Assembly (NCBI RefSeq): GCF_000156355.1
Contig: NZ_GG657899.1
Span: 536,828 to 600,827, forward strand
Source: Methylophaga thiooxydans DMS010
GTDB taxonomy: Bacteria > Pseudomonadota > Gammaproteobacteria > Nitrosococcales > Methylophagaceae
Direction of reading: 5' to 3'
DNA length: 64,000 bases
The notes under the pieces were generated by a model. The model was not told the origin of the DNA, did not search any database, and saw only the letters and a list, made by a program, of their open reading frames with translations. The translations under genes and the position numbers were made by a program. This document shows, piece after piece, positions 9,465-20,610 of this stretch. Each line of letters begins with the position of its first letter. The first letter of the stretch is position 1.

Positions 9465-9493
9465 CCGACAAATTTGAATTTAAGGTAAACCTG

Positions 9494-10450
9494 ATGCAGT
9501 TAAATTTCCTTGACTACGAACAGCCTATCGCCGAGCTGGAAGCCAAGATTGATGAGTTGCGTTATATGAGCAACGATAGTGATCTCAACATCACTGAGGA
9601 AATTCAAAAGTTAAAGGAAAAAAGCGCCTCGCTGACCAAGTCCATTTTTTCGTCGTTAACACCGTGGCAGGTTACGCAAATGGCTCGTCACCCTCAGCGA
9701 CCTTATACGCTGGATTACATCAATCTTATTATTACTGACTTTGAAGAGCTGCATGGCGACCGTACTTATGGTGACGATGCCGCTTTGGTAACAGGCTTGG
9801 GTCGACTAAATGGACGTCCGGTTGCTGTTATTGGCCATCAGAAAGGACGTGATACTAAAGAAAAAGTAGCACGTAATTTTGGCATGCCGCGCCCGGAAGG
9901 CTATCGCAAAGCATTGCGAATTATGAAAATGGCAGAACGATTTGGTTTGCCAGTGATTACCTTTATCGATACACCGGGTGCCTATCCGGGTATTGGTGCT
10001 GAAGAGCGTGGTCAGAGTGAAGCGATTGCTCGCAATCTGTTTGAAATGGCACAGCTGAAAACACCAATCATCAGTACCGTTATCGGTGAAGGTGGCTCCG
10101 GTGGTGCCTTAGCTGTGGGCGTTGCAGATCATTTAATGATGCTGGAATACAGTATCTACTCTGTGATTTCACCGGAAGGCTGTGCATCTATTTTGTGGAA
10201 AAGTGCTGAGAAAGCCTCTGATGCTGCGGCGACCTTAGGGGTCACTTCAGGTCGTTTGAAAGAACTCAAACTTATCGATGAAATTGTGCCGGAACCGCTG
10301 GGTGGGGCGCATCGTGATGTTGATGTTATGGCAGAAAATGTCAAAAAAGCGATTGAAGCAAAAATTAAAGAGTTGGAAGCCGTTTCCAGCGATAACCTGA
10401 TTAAACGCCGTCAGCAACGCCTGCTGAGCTACGGCGAATTTGAGGGATAA
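9494..10450 (+). CDS. accA: acetyl-CoA carboxylase carboxyltransferase subunit alpha
   Basis: AccA pairs with AccD to transfer the carboxyl group from biotin carrier protein to acetyl-CoA, giving malonyl-CoA for fatty acid synthesis. At 318 residues it has the usual length (319 in E. coli). It begins with the typical [20 protein letters not shown] helix, then the crotonase-like carboxyltransferase core with [29 protein letters not shown] and [15 protein letters not shown], the glycines forming the oxyanion holes. It sits directly before tilS, the arrangement of many gammaproteobacteria (accA-tilS). The ATG at 9494 has AAGG at 9482-9485. Confidence 0.97.
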   Translation: MQLNFLDYEQPIAELEAKIDELRYMSNDSDLNITEEIQKLKEKSASLTKSIFSSLTPWQVTQMARHPQRPYTLDYINLIITDFEELHGDRTYGDDAALVTGLGRLNGRPVAVIGHQKGRDTKEKVARNFGMPRPEGYRKALRIMKMAERFGLPVITFIDTPGAYPGIGAEERGQSEAIARNLFEMAQLKTPIISTVIGEGGSGGALAVGVADHLMMLEYSIYSVISPEGCASILWKSAEKASDAAATLGVTSGRLKELKLIDEIVPEPLGGAHRDVDVMAENVKKAIEAKIKELEAVSSDNLIKRRQQRLLSYGEFEG

Positions 10451-10452
10451 TC

Positions 10453-10476
10453 CTGGGGGTGGCTTTTAACCCCCAG
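10453..10476 (+). promoter_or_regulatory. hairpin covering the tilS start codon
   Basis: A perfect 8-bp stem, CTGGGGGT (10453-10460) with ACCCCCAG (10469-10476), encloses the 8-base loop GGCTTTTA. The GTG start of tilS (10459-10461) is in the top of the 5' arm, two bases after the accA stop codon region ends. In mRNA this GC-rich stem would hide the start codon unless ribosomes finishing accA open it. Translational coupling is an inference from this geometry. Confidence 0.55.
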
Positions 10477-11784
10477 CAAATCATTGTCGATCTGATCAAA
10501 CTGGTCGCGGGCCGCCCTGTTTGCATTGCTTACAGCGGCGGCGTTGATTCACATGTGTTATTGCATCTGTTGGCGAATACACAGCATCCTCAGCTTACAT
10601 CGATACGCGCTATTTACGTTGATCATGGCTTACACGCAGAATCAGACAAATGGCGTGATCACTGTGCCTCTGTTTCGAAATCCATAGATATCAAATTTGA
10701 ATCTCTGACAGTCACAGTTGAAAATATCGATAATTTAGGGCTGGAGGCTGCTGCACGGCAGGCACGTTATCAAGCCTTTTCGTCAGCGTTATTCGAAAAT
10801 GAAGTCTTAGTCACAGCTCAACATCAACAGGATCAGGCTGAAACCCTGATGTTGCAATTGCTCCGCGGTTCTGGCCCCAGTGGTTTGAGTGCTATGGGCC
10901 GTGAATCTACGATGAAAGGAATGACGATTCTTCGTCCGCTGTTAGGGCTTAGTAAAGCCGATATTCTAGATTATGCTCAGCTTCACCAGTTGAGCTGGAT
11001 TGAAGACCCTAGCAATGCAGATTTAACGCTAAATCGCAATTACCTACGCCATCAGGTGTTTCCCAACTTAGAAAGCCGCTGGCCAGCTGTCGCTAAAACA
11101 ATGAGCCGAACTGCCGATCACTGTCGGGAAGCAACCGTGTTACTGCAAGAACTTGCTCAGTTGGACGCACAACGCGTTTGTATTGAACCGCCTAACATTC
11201 TGTCTATATCTGCTTTAACTGGGCTATCTGAGCCCAGACAACGTAATTTACTGCGATTTTCGATTGAGCAATGTGACCTGAACCTACCGTCAACTGTTGT
11301 GTTGCAACGTGTCATCGATGAAGTGTGTTCAGCTGCTGAAGATAAGTCACCCCATGTTCACTGGCCTGGCGCTGAAATCAGGCGTTATCGAGATCAACTG
11401 ATTATTCAAGCTGTGAAAACGACCAACACTGAGTTGACCGAGCAACACATCGAGGGGGCTAGCGAACTTGAGTTGACGGATGGACGTTGGCTGAAATGGC
11501 AAGTTGTGTCAGGGCAGGGGTTGAAAAGTCATGTTGCCAAAGGGCCGTTACAGCTTAAATTTCGCCAGGGTGGTGAGAAGATCAGGTTGCAGGGACATTC
11601 TCAGCATAAAGCGCTAAAACAACTTTTTCAGGAGTGGGGTGTACCTCCTTGGCAACGACAATTTATCCCGCTACTTTTCGTGGAGCAGGAGTTGGTTGCT
11701 GTGGTGGGCTATGGCTATGCTGAGCACTACGCCGCTGATATAGGTGAGAAAGGCTGGTTACCGTATCTCGAACCGGTCGAATAA
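10459..11784 (+). CDS. tilS: tRNA(Ile)-lysidine synthase
   Basis: TilS converts the wobble C34 of the AUA-reading tRNA-Ile to lysidine, using ATP and lysine. The 441-residue protein has the N-type ATP pyrophosphatase P-loop S26-G-G-V-D-S31, the RNYLRHQVFP motif that follows the catalytic domain, a middle helical domain and a C-terminal TilS domain (FRQGGEKIRLQGHSQHKALKQLFQEWGVPPW, which matches the usual substrate-binding end). The start must be the GTG at 10459: no other ATG, GTG or TTG lies between the upstream in-frame stop at 10441 and the P-loop. It follows accA by eight bases, and the start codon is inside a stable hairpin. Confidence 0.93.
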   Translation: MAFNPQQIIVDLIKLVAGRPVCIAYSGGVDSHVLLHLLANTQHPQLTSIRAIYVDHGLHAESDKWRDHCASVSKSIDIKFESLTVTVENIDNLGLEAAARQARYQAFSSALFENEVLVTAQHQQDQAETLMLQLLRGSGPSGLSAMGRESTMKGMTILRPLLGLSKADILDYAQLHQLSWIEDPSNADLTLNRNYLRHQVFPNLESRWPAVAKTMSRTADHCREATVLLQELAQLDAQRVCIEPPNILSISALTGLSEPRQRNLLRFSIEQCDLNLPSTVVLQRVIDEVCSAAEDKSPHVHWPGAEIRRYRDQLIIQAVKTTNTELTEQHIEGASELELTDGRWLKWQVVSGQGLKSHVAKGPLQLKFRQGGEKIRLQGHSQHKALKQLFQEWGVPPWQRQFIPLLFVEQELVAVVGYGYAEHYAADIGEKGWLPYLEPVE

Positions 11785-11872
11785 ACCATATTTTCATTGA
11801 GCGAAAAGGTCAATTCTGATAATTTATACCGTATTTTGAGCGCAGCTATTCTGGCCGCGTCGTTTTTAATGA

Positions 11873-13521
<1,649 letters not shown>

Positions 13522-13522
<1 letters not shown>

Positions 13523-14367
13523 TGAACCTTTGTGGACATGAAGTGGGCGGCAAGCAACCACTGTTTCTGATTGCCGGTACCTGTGTGATCGAAAGCGAAC
13601 AGATGACGATGGATGTGGCTGGTCAGTTAAAAGAAATTACCGATAAGCTCGGTATTTCTCTGATCTATAAATCATCTTTTGACAAGGCAAACCGGACGTC
13701 AACTAAAAGTTATCGTGGCCCTGGCGTTGAAGCCGGTTTAGCGATTCTTGAAAAAGTGAAAAAAGAGTTCAACTTGCCTGTGCTTACTGACGTACACGAA
13801 GATACGCCTTTAGCAGAAGTAGCCAGCGTGGTCGATGTTTTGCAAACCCCGGCTTTTTTGTGTCGTCAAACAAATTTCATCGTCAATGTGGCAAGCCAGG
13901 GCTTACCGGTCAACATCAAAAAGGGTCAGTTTTTGGCACCTTGGGACATGCAGCACGTCGCGGATAAAGCGAAATCAACGGGTAATCAACAAATTATGTT
14001 GTGTGAACGCGGCACGTCATTTGGTTACAACACATTGATTTCAGATATGCGTGGCCTGCCACAGATGCGGCACATGGATTGCCCGGTGGTATTTGATGCA
14101 ACGCACTCAGTCCAACAACCCGGTGGTCAGGGCGGTGCATCAGGCGGTCAACGTGAGTTTGTACCGGTACTTGCTCGTGCAGCGGTAGCAACAGGCGTTG
14201 CAGGTGTGTTTATGGAAACCCACCCTGAGCCAGAAAAAGCATTAAGTGATGGCCCAAATTCCTGGCCATTACACAAAATGTCAGCCTTGCTTGAAACCTT
14301 GCAGGCAATCGACACAACAGTAAAACAACAAGACTTTATCGAAGACGAGCTGTTAGCCGGTCGTTGA
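13522..14367 (+). CDS. kdsA: 3-deoxy-8-phosphooctulonate (KDO-8-phosphate) synthase
   Basis: KdsA condenses phosphoenolpyruvate with arabinose 5-phosphate to KDO-8-phosphate, the first step to the inner-core sugar of lipopolysaccharide. The 281-residue protein matches the E. coli enzyme (284). Recognisable parts are [10 protein letters not shown] near the N-terminus, the [11 protein letters not shown] active-site segment, [19 protein letters not shown] and [11 protein letters not shown]. It overlaps pyrG by one base and is followed by eno after 41 bp, the classical pyrG-kdsA-eno order. A diderm with KDO-containing lipopolysaccharide is implied, in agreement with the lpt genes downstream. Confidence 0.96.
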
Positions 14368-14378
14368 GTCTGTAGTAA

Positions 14379-15689
<1,311 letters not shown>

Positions 15690-15699
15690 TTACTGCTTT

Positions 15700-15990
15700 A
15701 TGATTAAACCCGTCATGATTGTGTTAACCGTGTTGCTGATATTGTTGCAATACCGACTATGGTTGAGTCATGACGGGCTACCTTCTTTGCTTCGTTTACA
15801 TCATCAAGTAGAGAAGCAAAAAATCGATAATGAAAAACTCATTGAACGCAATCAGGTTTTAGCCGCAGAAGTGCAAGATCTGAAAAGCGGTTTAGATGCC
15901 CTAGAAGAACGCGCCCGAAGTGAACTGGGTATGGTTAAACCCGGTGAAACCTTTTTCCACGTCATTGAAGAGACTGATGAGCAAGACTGA
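15700..15990 (+). CDS. ftsB: cell division protein FtsB
   Basis: FtsB is a small bitopic divisome protein that forms a complex with FtsL and FtsQ. This 96-residue protein has a single N-terminal membrane helix (about 3-20, IVLTVLLILLQYRLWL) followed by a periplasmic coiled coil (about 30-75, rich in E, K, N and L heptads) and the conserved short GMVKPGETFFHVIE segment. It lies between eno and ispD, the standard position. The gene overlaps ispD by 14 bases. Confidence 0.93.
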   Translation: MIKPVMIVLTVLLILLQYRLWLSHDGLPSLLRLHHQVEKQKIDNEKLIERNQVLAAEVQDLKSGLDALEERARSELGMVKPGETFFHVIEETDEQD

Positions 15991-16687
15991 AAAAGTCTGG
16001 GCTGTGGTGCCAGCGGCTGGCATCGGCAGTCGTATGCAGGCTGATATTCCAAAGCAGTACCTTCCCTTAGCTAACAAACCAGTACTTCAACACACCTTAG
16101 AACGTCTAGCCTATCATCCTGATATTGAAGGAATCGTTGTGGCGTTGGCGAAAGATGATCCTTGGTGGACAACACTAAACATCGACTTACCTTGCCAATT
16201 GCTCATTGCAGAGGGCGGCAAAGCGCGTTCGGATTCCGTTTTAAATGCGCTGACCTTATTGGCCGAGCAGCATGATAGTGATCCATGGGTATTAGTCCAT
16301 GATGCGGCGAGGCCTTGTCTTCGTCATGAAGATATTGATCGTATGTTGCAGAGCTTGTTGACGCATCATGTCGGCGGTATTTTAGGTATACCTGTCACCG
16401 ATACAGTGAAACGCGTTGACGCCAATCACCTTATTCAAGAAACCGTCTGCAGAAAGGGTTTGTGGCGCGCGGTGACACCGCAGATGTTCAGGTTGAATAA
16501 ACTCAAAACAGCATTATTCACGGCAGCTAAAGACGGTTTGACGGTGACGGATGAGGCCAGTGCTATGGAGCAGGCAGGATGGGAACCGATGATAGTTGAA
16601 GGTCATAGCGATAATATTAAAATTACGATGCCACAAGATTTAGCGTTGGCTCAATTATATTTGCAACAGCAGGCTGGAGATAAATGA
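15977..16687 (+). CDS. ispD: 2-C-methyl-D-erythritol 4-phosphate cytidylyltransferase
   Basis: IspD couples methylerythritol phosphate with CTP in the non-mevalonate isoprenoid pathway. Choosing ATG at 15977 gives 236 residues, the family length; the open frame extends further upstream into ftsB but that part has no family resemblance. The nucleotide-binding motif [11 protein letters not shown]6-KQYL starts at about residue 11, and VHDAARP and TDTVKRV follow. It overlaps ftsB by 14 bases and ispF by four (ATGA), so translation of the three is probably coupled. Confidence 0.96.
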   Translation: MSKTEKVWAVVPAAGIGSRMQADIPKQYLPLANKPVLQHTLERLAYHPDIEGIVVALAKDDPWWTTLNIDLPCQLLIAEGGKARSDSVLNALTLLAEQHDSDPWVLVHDAARPCLRHEDIDRMLQSLLTHHVGGILGIPVTDTVKRVDANHLIQETVCRKGLWRAVTPQMFRLNKLKTALFTAAKDGLTVTDEASAMEQAGWEPMIVEGHSDNIKITMPQDLALAQLYLQQQAGDK

Positions 16688-17163
16688 TGCGTATTGGACA
16701 TGGCTATGATGTGCATCGCTTTATTGAAAATCGCCCATTAATTATTGGTGGCATGACGATACCGCATAGTCATGGTCTTGAGGCACACTCTGACGGTGAT
16801 GTGCTGATTCATGCGGTCTGTGATGCTTTATTGGGTGCGGCTGGCTTATGGGATATTGGCCATCACTTTCCTGACACAGATGCAGCCTTCAAAAATATCG
16901 ATAGTCGAGTGTTATTAAGACGCGTCATATCCGATCTCACTGATCTTGGTTGGAAAGTCGGCAATATAGATGCCACTGTGATTGCTCAGGCTCCAAAACT
17001 TGCGCCTTACATTCCAGCAATGCGAAGTGTACTTGCTGAAGACCTCGCTATCGCTGACACGGCTATCAATATCAAGGCAACCACAACCGAAAAGTTAGGG
17101 TTTGCAGGACGAAAAGAAGGTATTGCTGCGCATGCTGTCACCTTAATTTTTCAGGCTGATTAA
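16684..17163 (+). CDS. ispF: 2-C-methyl-D-erythritol 2,4-cyclodiphosphate synthase
   Basis: IspF cyclises the CDP-methylerythritol phosphate intermediate, releasing CMP. The 159-residue trimeric enzyme shows the N-terminal metal ligands D9-x-H11 in [11 protein letters not shown], the [23 protein letters not shown] active-site region, and the C-terminal [20 protein letters not shown]. The start overlaps the end of ispD; an ATG at 16687 is an alternative. IspD and IspF act two steps apart in the same pathway. Confidence 0.97.
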   Translation: MMRIGHGYDVHRFIENRPLIIGGMTIPHSHGLEAHSDGDVLIHAVCDALLGAAGLWDIGHHFPDTDAAFKNIDSRVLLRRVISDLTDLGWKVGNIDATVIAQAPKLAPYIPAMRSVLAEDLAIADTAINIKATTTEKLGFAGRKEGIAAHAVTLIFQAD

Positions 17164-17164
17164 T

Positions 17165-18265
17165 ATGCGTCAGTTTGATTTTTCAATACTGGCACATGCT
17201 AACCCTGATGCGCTGCTATGTCGTGCAAAAATACGTCAGCAAGCCGCTGATTTTCAAGTAGATGAGTGTATCCCGTTCGAGCCGCAAGGTCAGGGCGGAC
17301 ACGTAATGTTGCTGATAGAAAAAGTGGGTAGTAATTCTGATTGGTTAGCAAAACAACTCGCGCGATTTGCAGGTGTAGCAGATGTTGCAATTGGTTATGC
17401 TGGTATGAAAGATCGGCATGCTGTCACAACGCAATGGTTCAGTATTAACCTTGAAGGCTATGACGAACCTGACTGGACTTTGTTTGATGCTGATAACTGC
17501 CGTATCAAACGTGTGACACGCCATAATAAAAAGCTTAAACGCGGTGTATTAACGGGTAATTATTTTCACCTGACACTTCGTGATATTGAGGGCGATAGAG
17601 CAATTTGGGAACAAAGCCTCGATACAGTCAAACGTGCCGGTGTGCCTAACTATTTTGCTGAACAACGTTTTGGTCATCATTACGGTAATTTAGACAAAGC
17701 TCAGCGCTGGATGGTTGAAGGTAAAAAACCGAAGCAGCGTCAGCAGCGAAGTATTGTGTTGTCCGCAGCACGTTCCTGGTTATTCAATTTAGTGCTTTCC
17801 GAGAGGATTATGCAAAATAACTGGACAAAGCAACTTTCGGGCGATGTGATGCAACTGGCTGGTACCCGTGCTAGCTATTTTGAGGCGGATGATAATGATG
17901 ACTCAATTCAATCACGTTTAGAACAATTTGATATTCATCCAACCGGACCTTTGTGGGGCAGGGGACAAGCTTTGACGCATTCAGCAAGCCTAGATCTGGA
18001 AACGGCTGTGCTTAATGACTGGACAGATTGGCAGCAGGGGTTGGAGCGGGTAGGGTTGAAACAAGAACGTCGCGCCCTGCGCCTTCATCCTGAACAGCTT
18101 GAGTGGGCGTTTGAAGACACTAATCTCCACCTTTCATTTTTCCTGCCTGCAGGTTCCTATGCCACCGCAGTACTGCGTGAGTTAGCCATTATCACTGATG
18201 CAAGTGAGCGGAACTCTGGATCAATGTCAGCTCTCTCAATAGAGAAAGCTGAAAAAGAGAGCTGA
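17165..18265 (+). CDS. truD: tRNA pseudouridine(13) synthase
   Basis: TruD makes pseudouridine at position 13 of tRNA-Glu. Its motif GMKDRHAVT contains the catalytic aspartate D83 (D80 in E. coli). The 366-residue length fits, and the second family segment NYFAEQRFGHHYGN is at about residue 160. The start ATG follows the ispF stop by one base. Two tRNA-Glu genes, whose products are the TruD substrates, lie at 57.5 kb. In many relatives surE follows; here a DUF1223 gene does. Confidence 0.95.
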   Translation: MRQFDFSILAHANPDALLCRAKIRQQAADFQVDECIPFEPQGQGGHVMLLIEKVGSNSDWLAKQLARFAGVADVAIGYAGMKDRHAVTTQWFSINLEGYDEPDWTLFDADNCRIKRVTRHNKKLKRGVLTGNYFHLTLRDIEGDRAIWEQSLDTVKRAGVPNYFAEQRFGHHYGNLDKAQRWMVEGKKPKQRQQRSIVLSAARSWLFNLVLSERIMQNNWTKQLSGDVMQLAGTRASYFEADDNDDSIQSRLEQFDIHPTGPLWGRGQALTHSASLDLETAVLNDWTDWQQGLERVGLKQERRALRLHPEQLEWAFEDTNLHLSFFLPAGSYATAVLRELAIITDASERNSGSMSALSIEKAEKES

Positions 18266-19045
18266 ATGATGTTGAAAAAAAGTCTAGCGTTCATGTGCCT
18301 GTTGATAATGCTGCCAATCACGGCATATGCACAACAGTGGCAGGCGGAAAGTGGTGAAAAACAAAAAGCGGTTATTGAATTATTCACCGCAGAAGGCTGT
18401 GGTTTATGTCCTGCAGCAGAGCGTTGGCTACATCAATTACCCGAGCAAGACATAACTGATGAACACATGATTGTGTTGGGGTTTCATGTTGATTATCTGG
18501 ATGATAAAAAAAACTGGGTGGACAAATTTGCCAAACCTGTATTTTCAGAACGGCAAAAACAGTTGGCACGACTCAATTTATACCAGACAGTGTTTACGCC
18601 TGAATTTTTTATCAGTGGTGAAGTCGTTTATAACTGGCGTGATCATGGTATTGAGGCCATCGAGTTTATTAACGACTTCGATGCAGAGGCAGAGATAAAA
18701 CTACACGCTGAGAAAAAACACGAACAACTCAGAATTACTGCGAATGTTGATGTAACGGGTGATGATAATCGCCAATATGCCAAATTCTATCTTGCTCTGA
18801 CAGAAAACAATATCATCAGCGAAATTAAGGGCGGTGATAATATAGGCGCTACGTTTAACCACCAAAATCTGGTGCGACGCTGGTTAGGGCCGTTTGATCT
18901 TGATGCCAATGGACGTACACACATTGAGACAGATATTGCGTTGGCAGAAGACTGGAAGCAGCAAGATCTCACTGTTGTTGCGTTTGTTCAAAATCTCAAT
19001 GACGGCTATACCCTACAAGGCTTGGCATTGCCACTAACAAAATAA
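18266..19045 (+). CDS. secreted DUF1223 thioredoxin-like protein
   Basis: A 259-residue protein with a signal peptide (MMLKKSLAFMCLLIMLPITAYA, cleavage near residue 22) and the DUF1223 pattern: VIELFTAEGCGLCPAAERWL, with a CxxC pair C45/C48, and DYLDDKKNWVDKFAKPVFSERQ. DUF1223 has a thioredoxin-like N-terminal half; the physiological role is not established. The CxxC pair after an LFT strand is compatible with periplasmic redox chemistry (inference). It starts directly at the truD stop and ends six bases before cysG, so it is in the same transcription unit. Confidence 0.82.
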   Translation: MMLKKSLAFMCLLIMLPITAYAQQWQAESGEKQKAVIELFTAEGCGLCPAAERWLHQLPEQDITDEHMIVLGFHVDYLDDKKNWVDKFAKPVFSERQKQLARLNLYQTVFTPEFFISGEVVYNWRDHGIEAIEFINDFDAEAEIKLHAEKKHEQLRITANVDVTGDDNRQYAKFYLALTENNIISEIKGGDNIGATFNHQNLVRRWLGPFDLDANGRTHIETDIALAEDWKQQDLTVVAFVQNLNDGYTLQGLALPLTK

Positions 19046-19051
19046 GAAAGC

Positions 19052-20443
19052 ATGGAATACCTACCGATATTTATAGATTTAAAGCAGCAAGACTGTCTTG
19101 TTGTTGGCGGCGGCGATATTGCGGCCCGTAAAGCAGGTTTATTACTTAAAGCTCAGGCAAAGGTGACTGTTGTTGCCCCAGCACTCTCTGCAACAACCCG
19201 GAAGCTAGTTGATAATGGCGATTTGACGTGGGTCGAAGCACGCTTTGACAAGTCACAGGTGACTCAGCAGCGTTTAATTCTAGCGGCAACAGATGATGAA
19301 GCTGTCAACGCTGAAGTTCATTTGGCTGCACAAGCCAAAAATATTCTGGTGAATGTCGCAGATAATCCAGATACATGTGATTTTATTCTTGCTTCAATTC
19401 TTGATCGTTCACCCATTATTGTCGCGGTATCAAGTGGTGGTGATTCACCCATTCTGGCAAGAAACCTCAGAGCCAGACTTGAAACATTGATTCCTCCCAG
19501 TTATAGCCATTTAGGGCAACTGGTAGGACGCTACCGTGATGCGGTCAAGCAAAAATTCAGCAAGTTGAGTCAGCGTCGCCGCTTTTGGGAATCTGTTTTG
19601 GAAGGCCCTGTAGCTGATCACATGTTGGCTGGGCGTGATGAACTTGCCGAGAAAACCTTATTAAACAAGCTTGCCGATCCCAGTAATGAGTCTTTAGAGC
19701 GCGGGGAAGTCTACCTAGTCGGCGCCGGCCCGGGCGATCCTGAATTATTAACGTTTAAAGCCCTGCGTTTAATGCAGCAGGCAGATGTGGTGTTTTACGA
19801 CCGATTGGTAAGCAAAGAAATCTTGTCTTTGGTTCGTAAAGAAGCTGAATTGATCTATGTGGGTAAGCAACGTGCATGGCATGCGGTCCGGCAGGAAGAA
19901 ATCAACCAACTGCTGTTAGAGCATGCGCAACAGGGCAAGCGTGTTTTGCGGCTCAAAGGTGGCGATCCCTTTATCTTCGGTCGCGGTGGTGAAGAAATTG
20001 ATACCTTGGCCGATGAAAAAATTCCGTTTCAAGTTGTGCCGGGTATAACTGCTGCATCAGGTTGTGCAAGCTATGCAGGTATACCGTTAACACATCGAGA
20101 TTATGCTCAAAGCTGTGTTTTCGTGACGGGTCAACTGAAAGAAGGTGAGTTGGAGTTAAACTGGGCAAGTCTTGTTCAGCCCAGACAAACCGTGGTTGTC
20201 TATATGGGTCTTGCAGGTTTACCGCAACTGAGTAAACAATTATTGGCTCATGGGATGTCGGCCGATATGCCAGCAGCGCTAGTACAGCAAGGCACTACAG
20301 AAAATCAAAAAGTCTGGGTTAGCACTATTTCAGCGTTACCGGCTTTAGCTGAGAAAGAACAACCGGCAGCACCAACCTTAGTGATTATTGGTGAAGTGAC
20401 GAAGCTACATAACAACCTTGCGTGGTTTAAGCCTGGTTTATAA
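19052..20443 (+). CDS. cysG: siroheme synthase CysG (fused dehydrogenase/ferrochelatase and uroporphyrinogen methyltransferase)
   Basis: CysG makes siroheme for sulfite and nitrite reductases. The N-terminal half (about 1-210) is the NAD-dependent precorrin-2 dehydrogenase/ferrochelatase, beginning with the Rossmann motif VVGGGDIAARKAGLLL. The C-terminal half (from about 225) is the SAM-dependent uroporphyrinogen III methyltransferase with VYLVGAGPGDPELLTFKAL, LRLKGGDPFIFGRGGEE and VPGITAASGCASYAGIPLTHR. At 463 residues it is the full two-domain form (457 in E. coli). No sulfite or nitrite reductase gene is nearby. Confidence 0.95.
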   Translation: MEYLPIFIDLKQQDCLVVGGGDIAARKAGLLLKAQAKVTVVAPALSATTRKLVDNGDLTWVEARFDKSQVTQQRLILAATDDEAVNAEVHLAAQAKNILVNVADNPDTCDFILASILDRSPIIVAVSSGGDSPILARNLRARLETLIPPSYSHLGQLVGRYRDAVKQKFSKLSQRRRFWESVLEGPVADHMLAGRDELAEKTLLNKLADPSNESLERGEVYLVGAGPGDPELLTFKALRLMQQADVVFYDRLVSKEILSLVRKEAELIYVGKQRAWHAVRQEEINQLLLEHAQQGKRVLRLKGGDPFIFGRGGEEIDTLADEKIPFQVVPGITAASGCASYAGIPLTHRDYAQSCVFVTGQLKEGELELNWASLVQPRQTVVVYMGLAGLPQLSKQLLAHGMSADMPAALVQQGTTENQKVWVSTISALPALAEKEQPAAPTLVIIGEVTKLHNNLAWFKPGL

Positions 20444-20454
20444 CAGCCAGTCAT

Positions 20455-20474
20455 GATGGTTGATATTAACCATC
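20455..20474. promoter_or_regulatory. inverted repeat GATGGTT-N6-AACCATC
   Basis: A perfect 7-bp inverted repeat with the spacer GATATT begins 12 bases after the cysG stop. No T-run follows, so it is not a normal intrinsic terminator. Its half-site ATGGTT/AACCAT recurs in a second inverted repeat about 104 bp downstream over the transcription start of the TonB receptor gene, which suggests a shared binding protein (inference). Confidence 0.45.
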
Positions 20475-20533
20475 CTGTAGCAGTGTTTGGTTTGATATTC
20501 TTATAGTTGATTGTATTTAAATAAAATCCTTCA

Positions 20534-20562
20534 TTGGCACTCTCTGTGCATAGTATTTTAAT
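20534..20562 (+). promoter_or_regulatory. predicted sigma-70 promoter of the TonB receptor gene
   Basis: TTGGCA (20534-20539), a 17-bp spacer and TTTAAT (20557-20562) each match the consensus at five of six positions. The predicted start of transcription is near 20569, leaving a leader of about 40 bases with GGGAG at 20596-20600 before the ATG at 20611. Confidence 0.6.
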
Positions 20563-20575
20563 GGTTTTCAACCAT
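20561..20575. promoter_or_regulatory. operator-like inverted repeat ATGGTT-TTC-AACCAT
   Basis: A perfect 6-bp inverted repeat with a 3-base spacer overlaps the -10 hexamer and the predicted transcription start of the receptor gene. A protein bound here would block RNA polymerase. The same half-site occurs in the repeat at 20455-20474. I do not recognise the cognate regulator; it does not look like a Fur box. Confidence 0.5.
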
Positions 20576-20610
20576 AATTATAAAAAGTACTTTCGGGAGA
20601 GTAATAAGTA

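Noticed and set aside
20455..20474. Inverted repeat after cysG as an intrinsic terminator
   Set aside because: The stem is only 7 bp, AT-rich in part, and no T-run follows.
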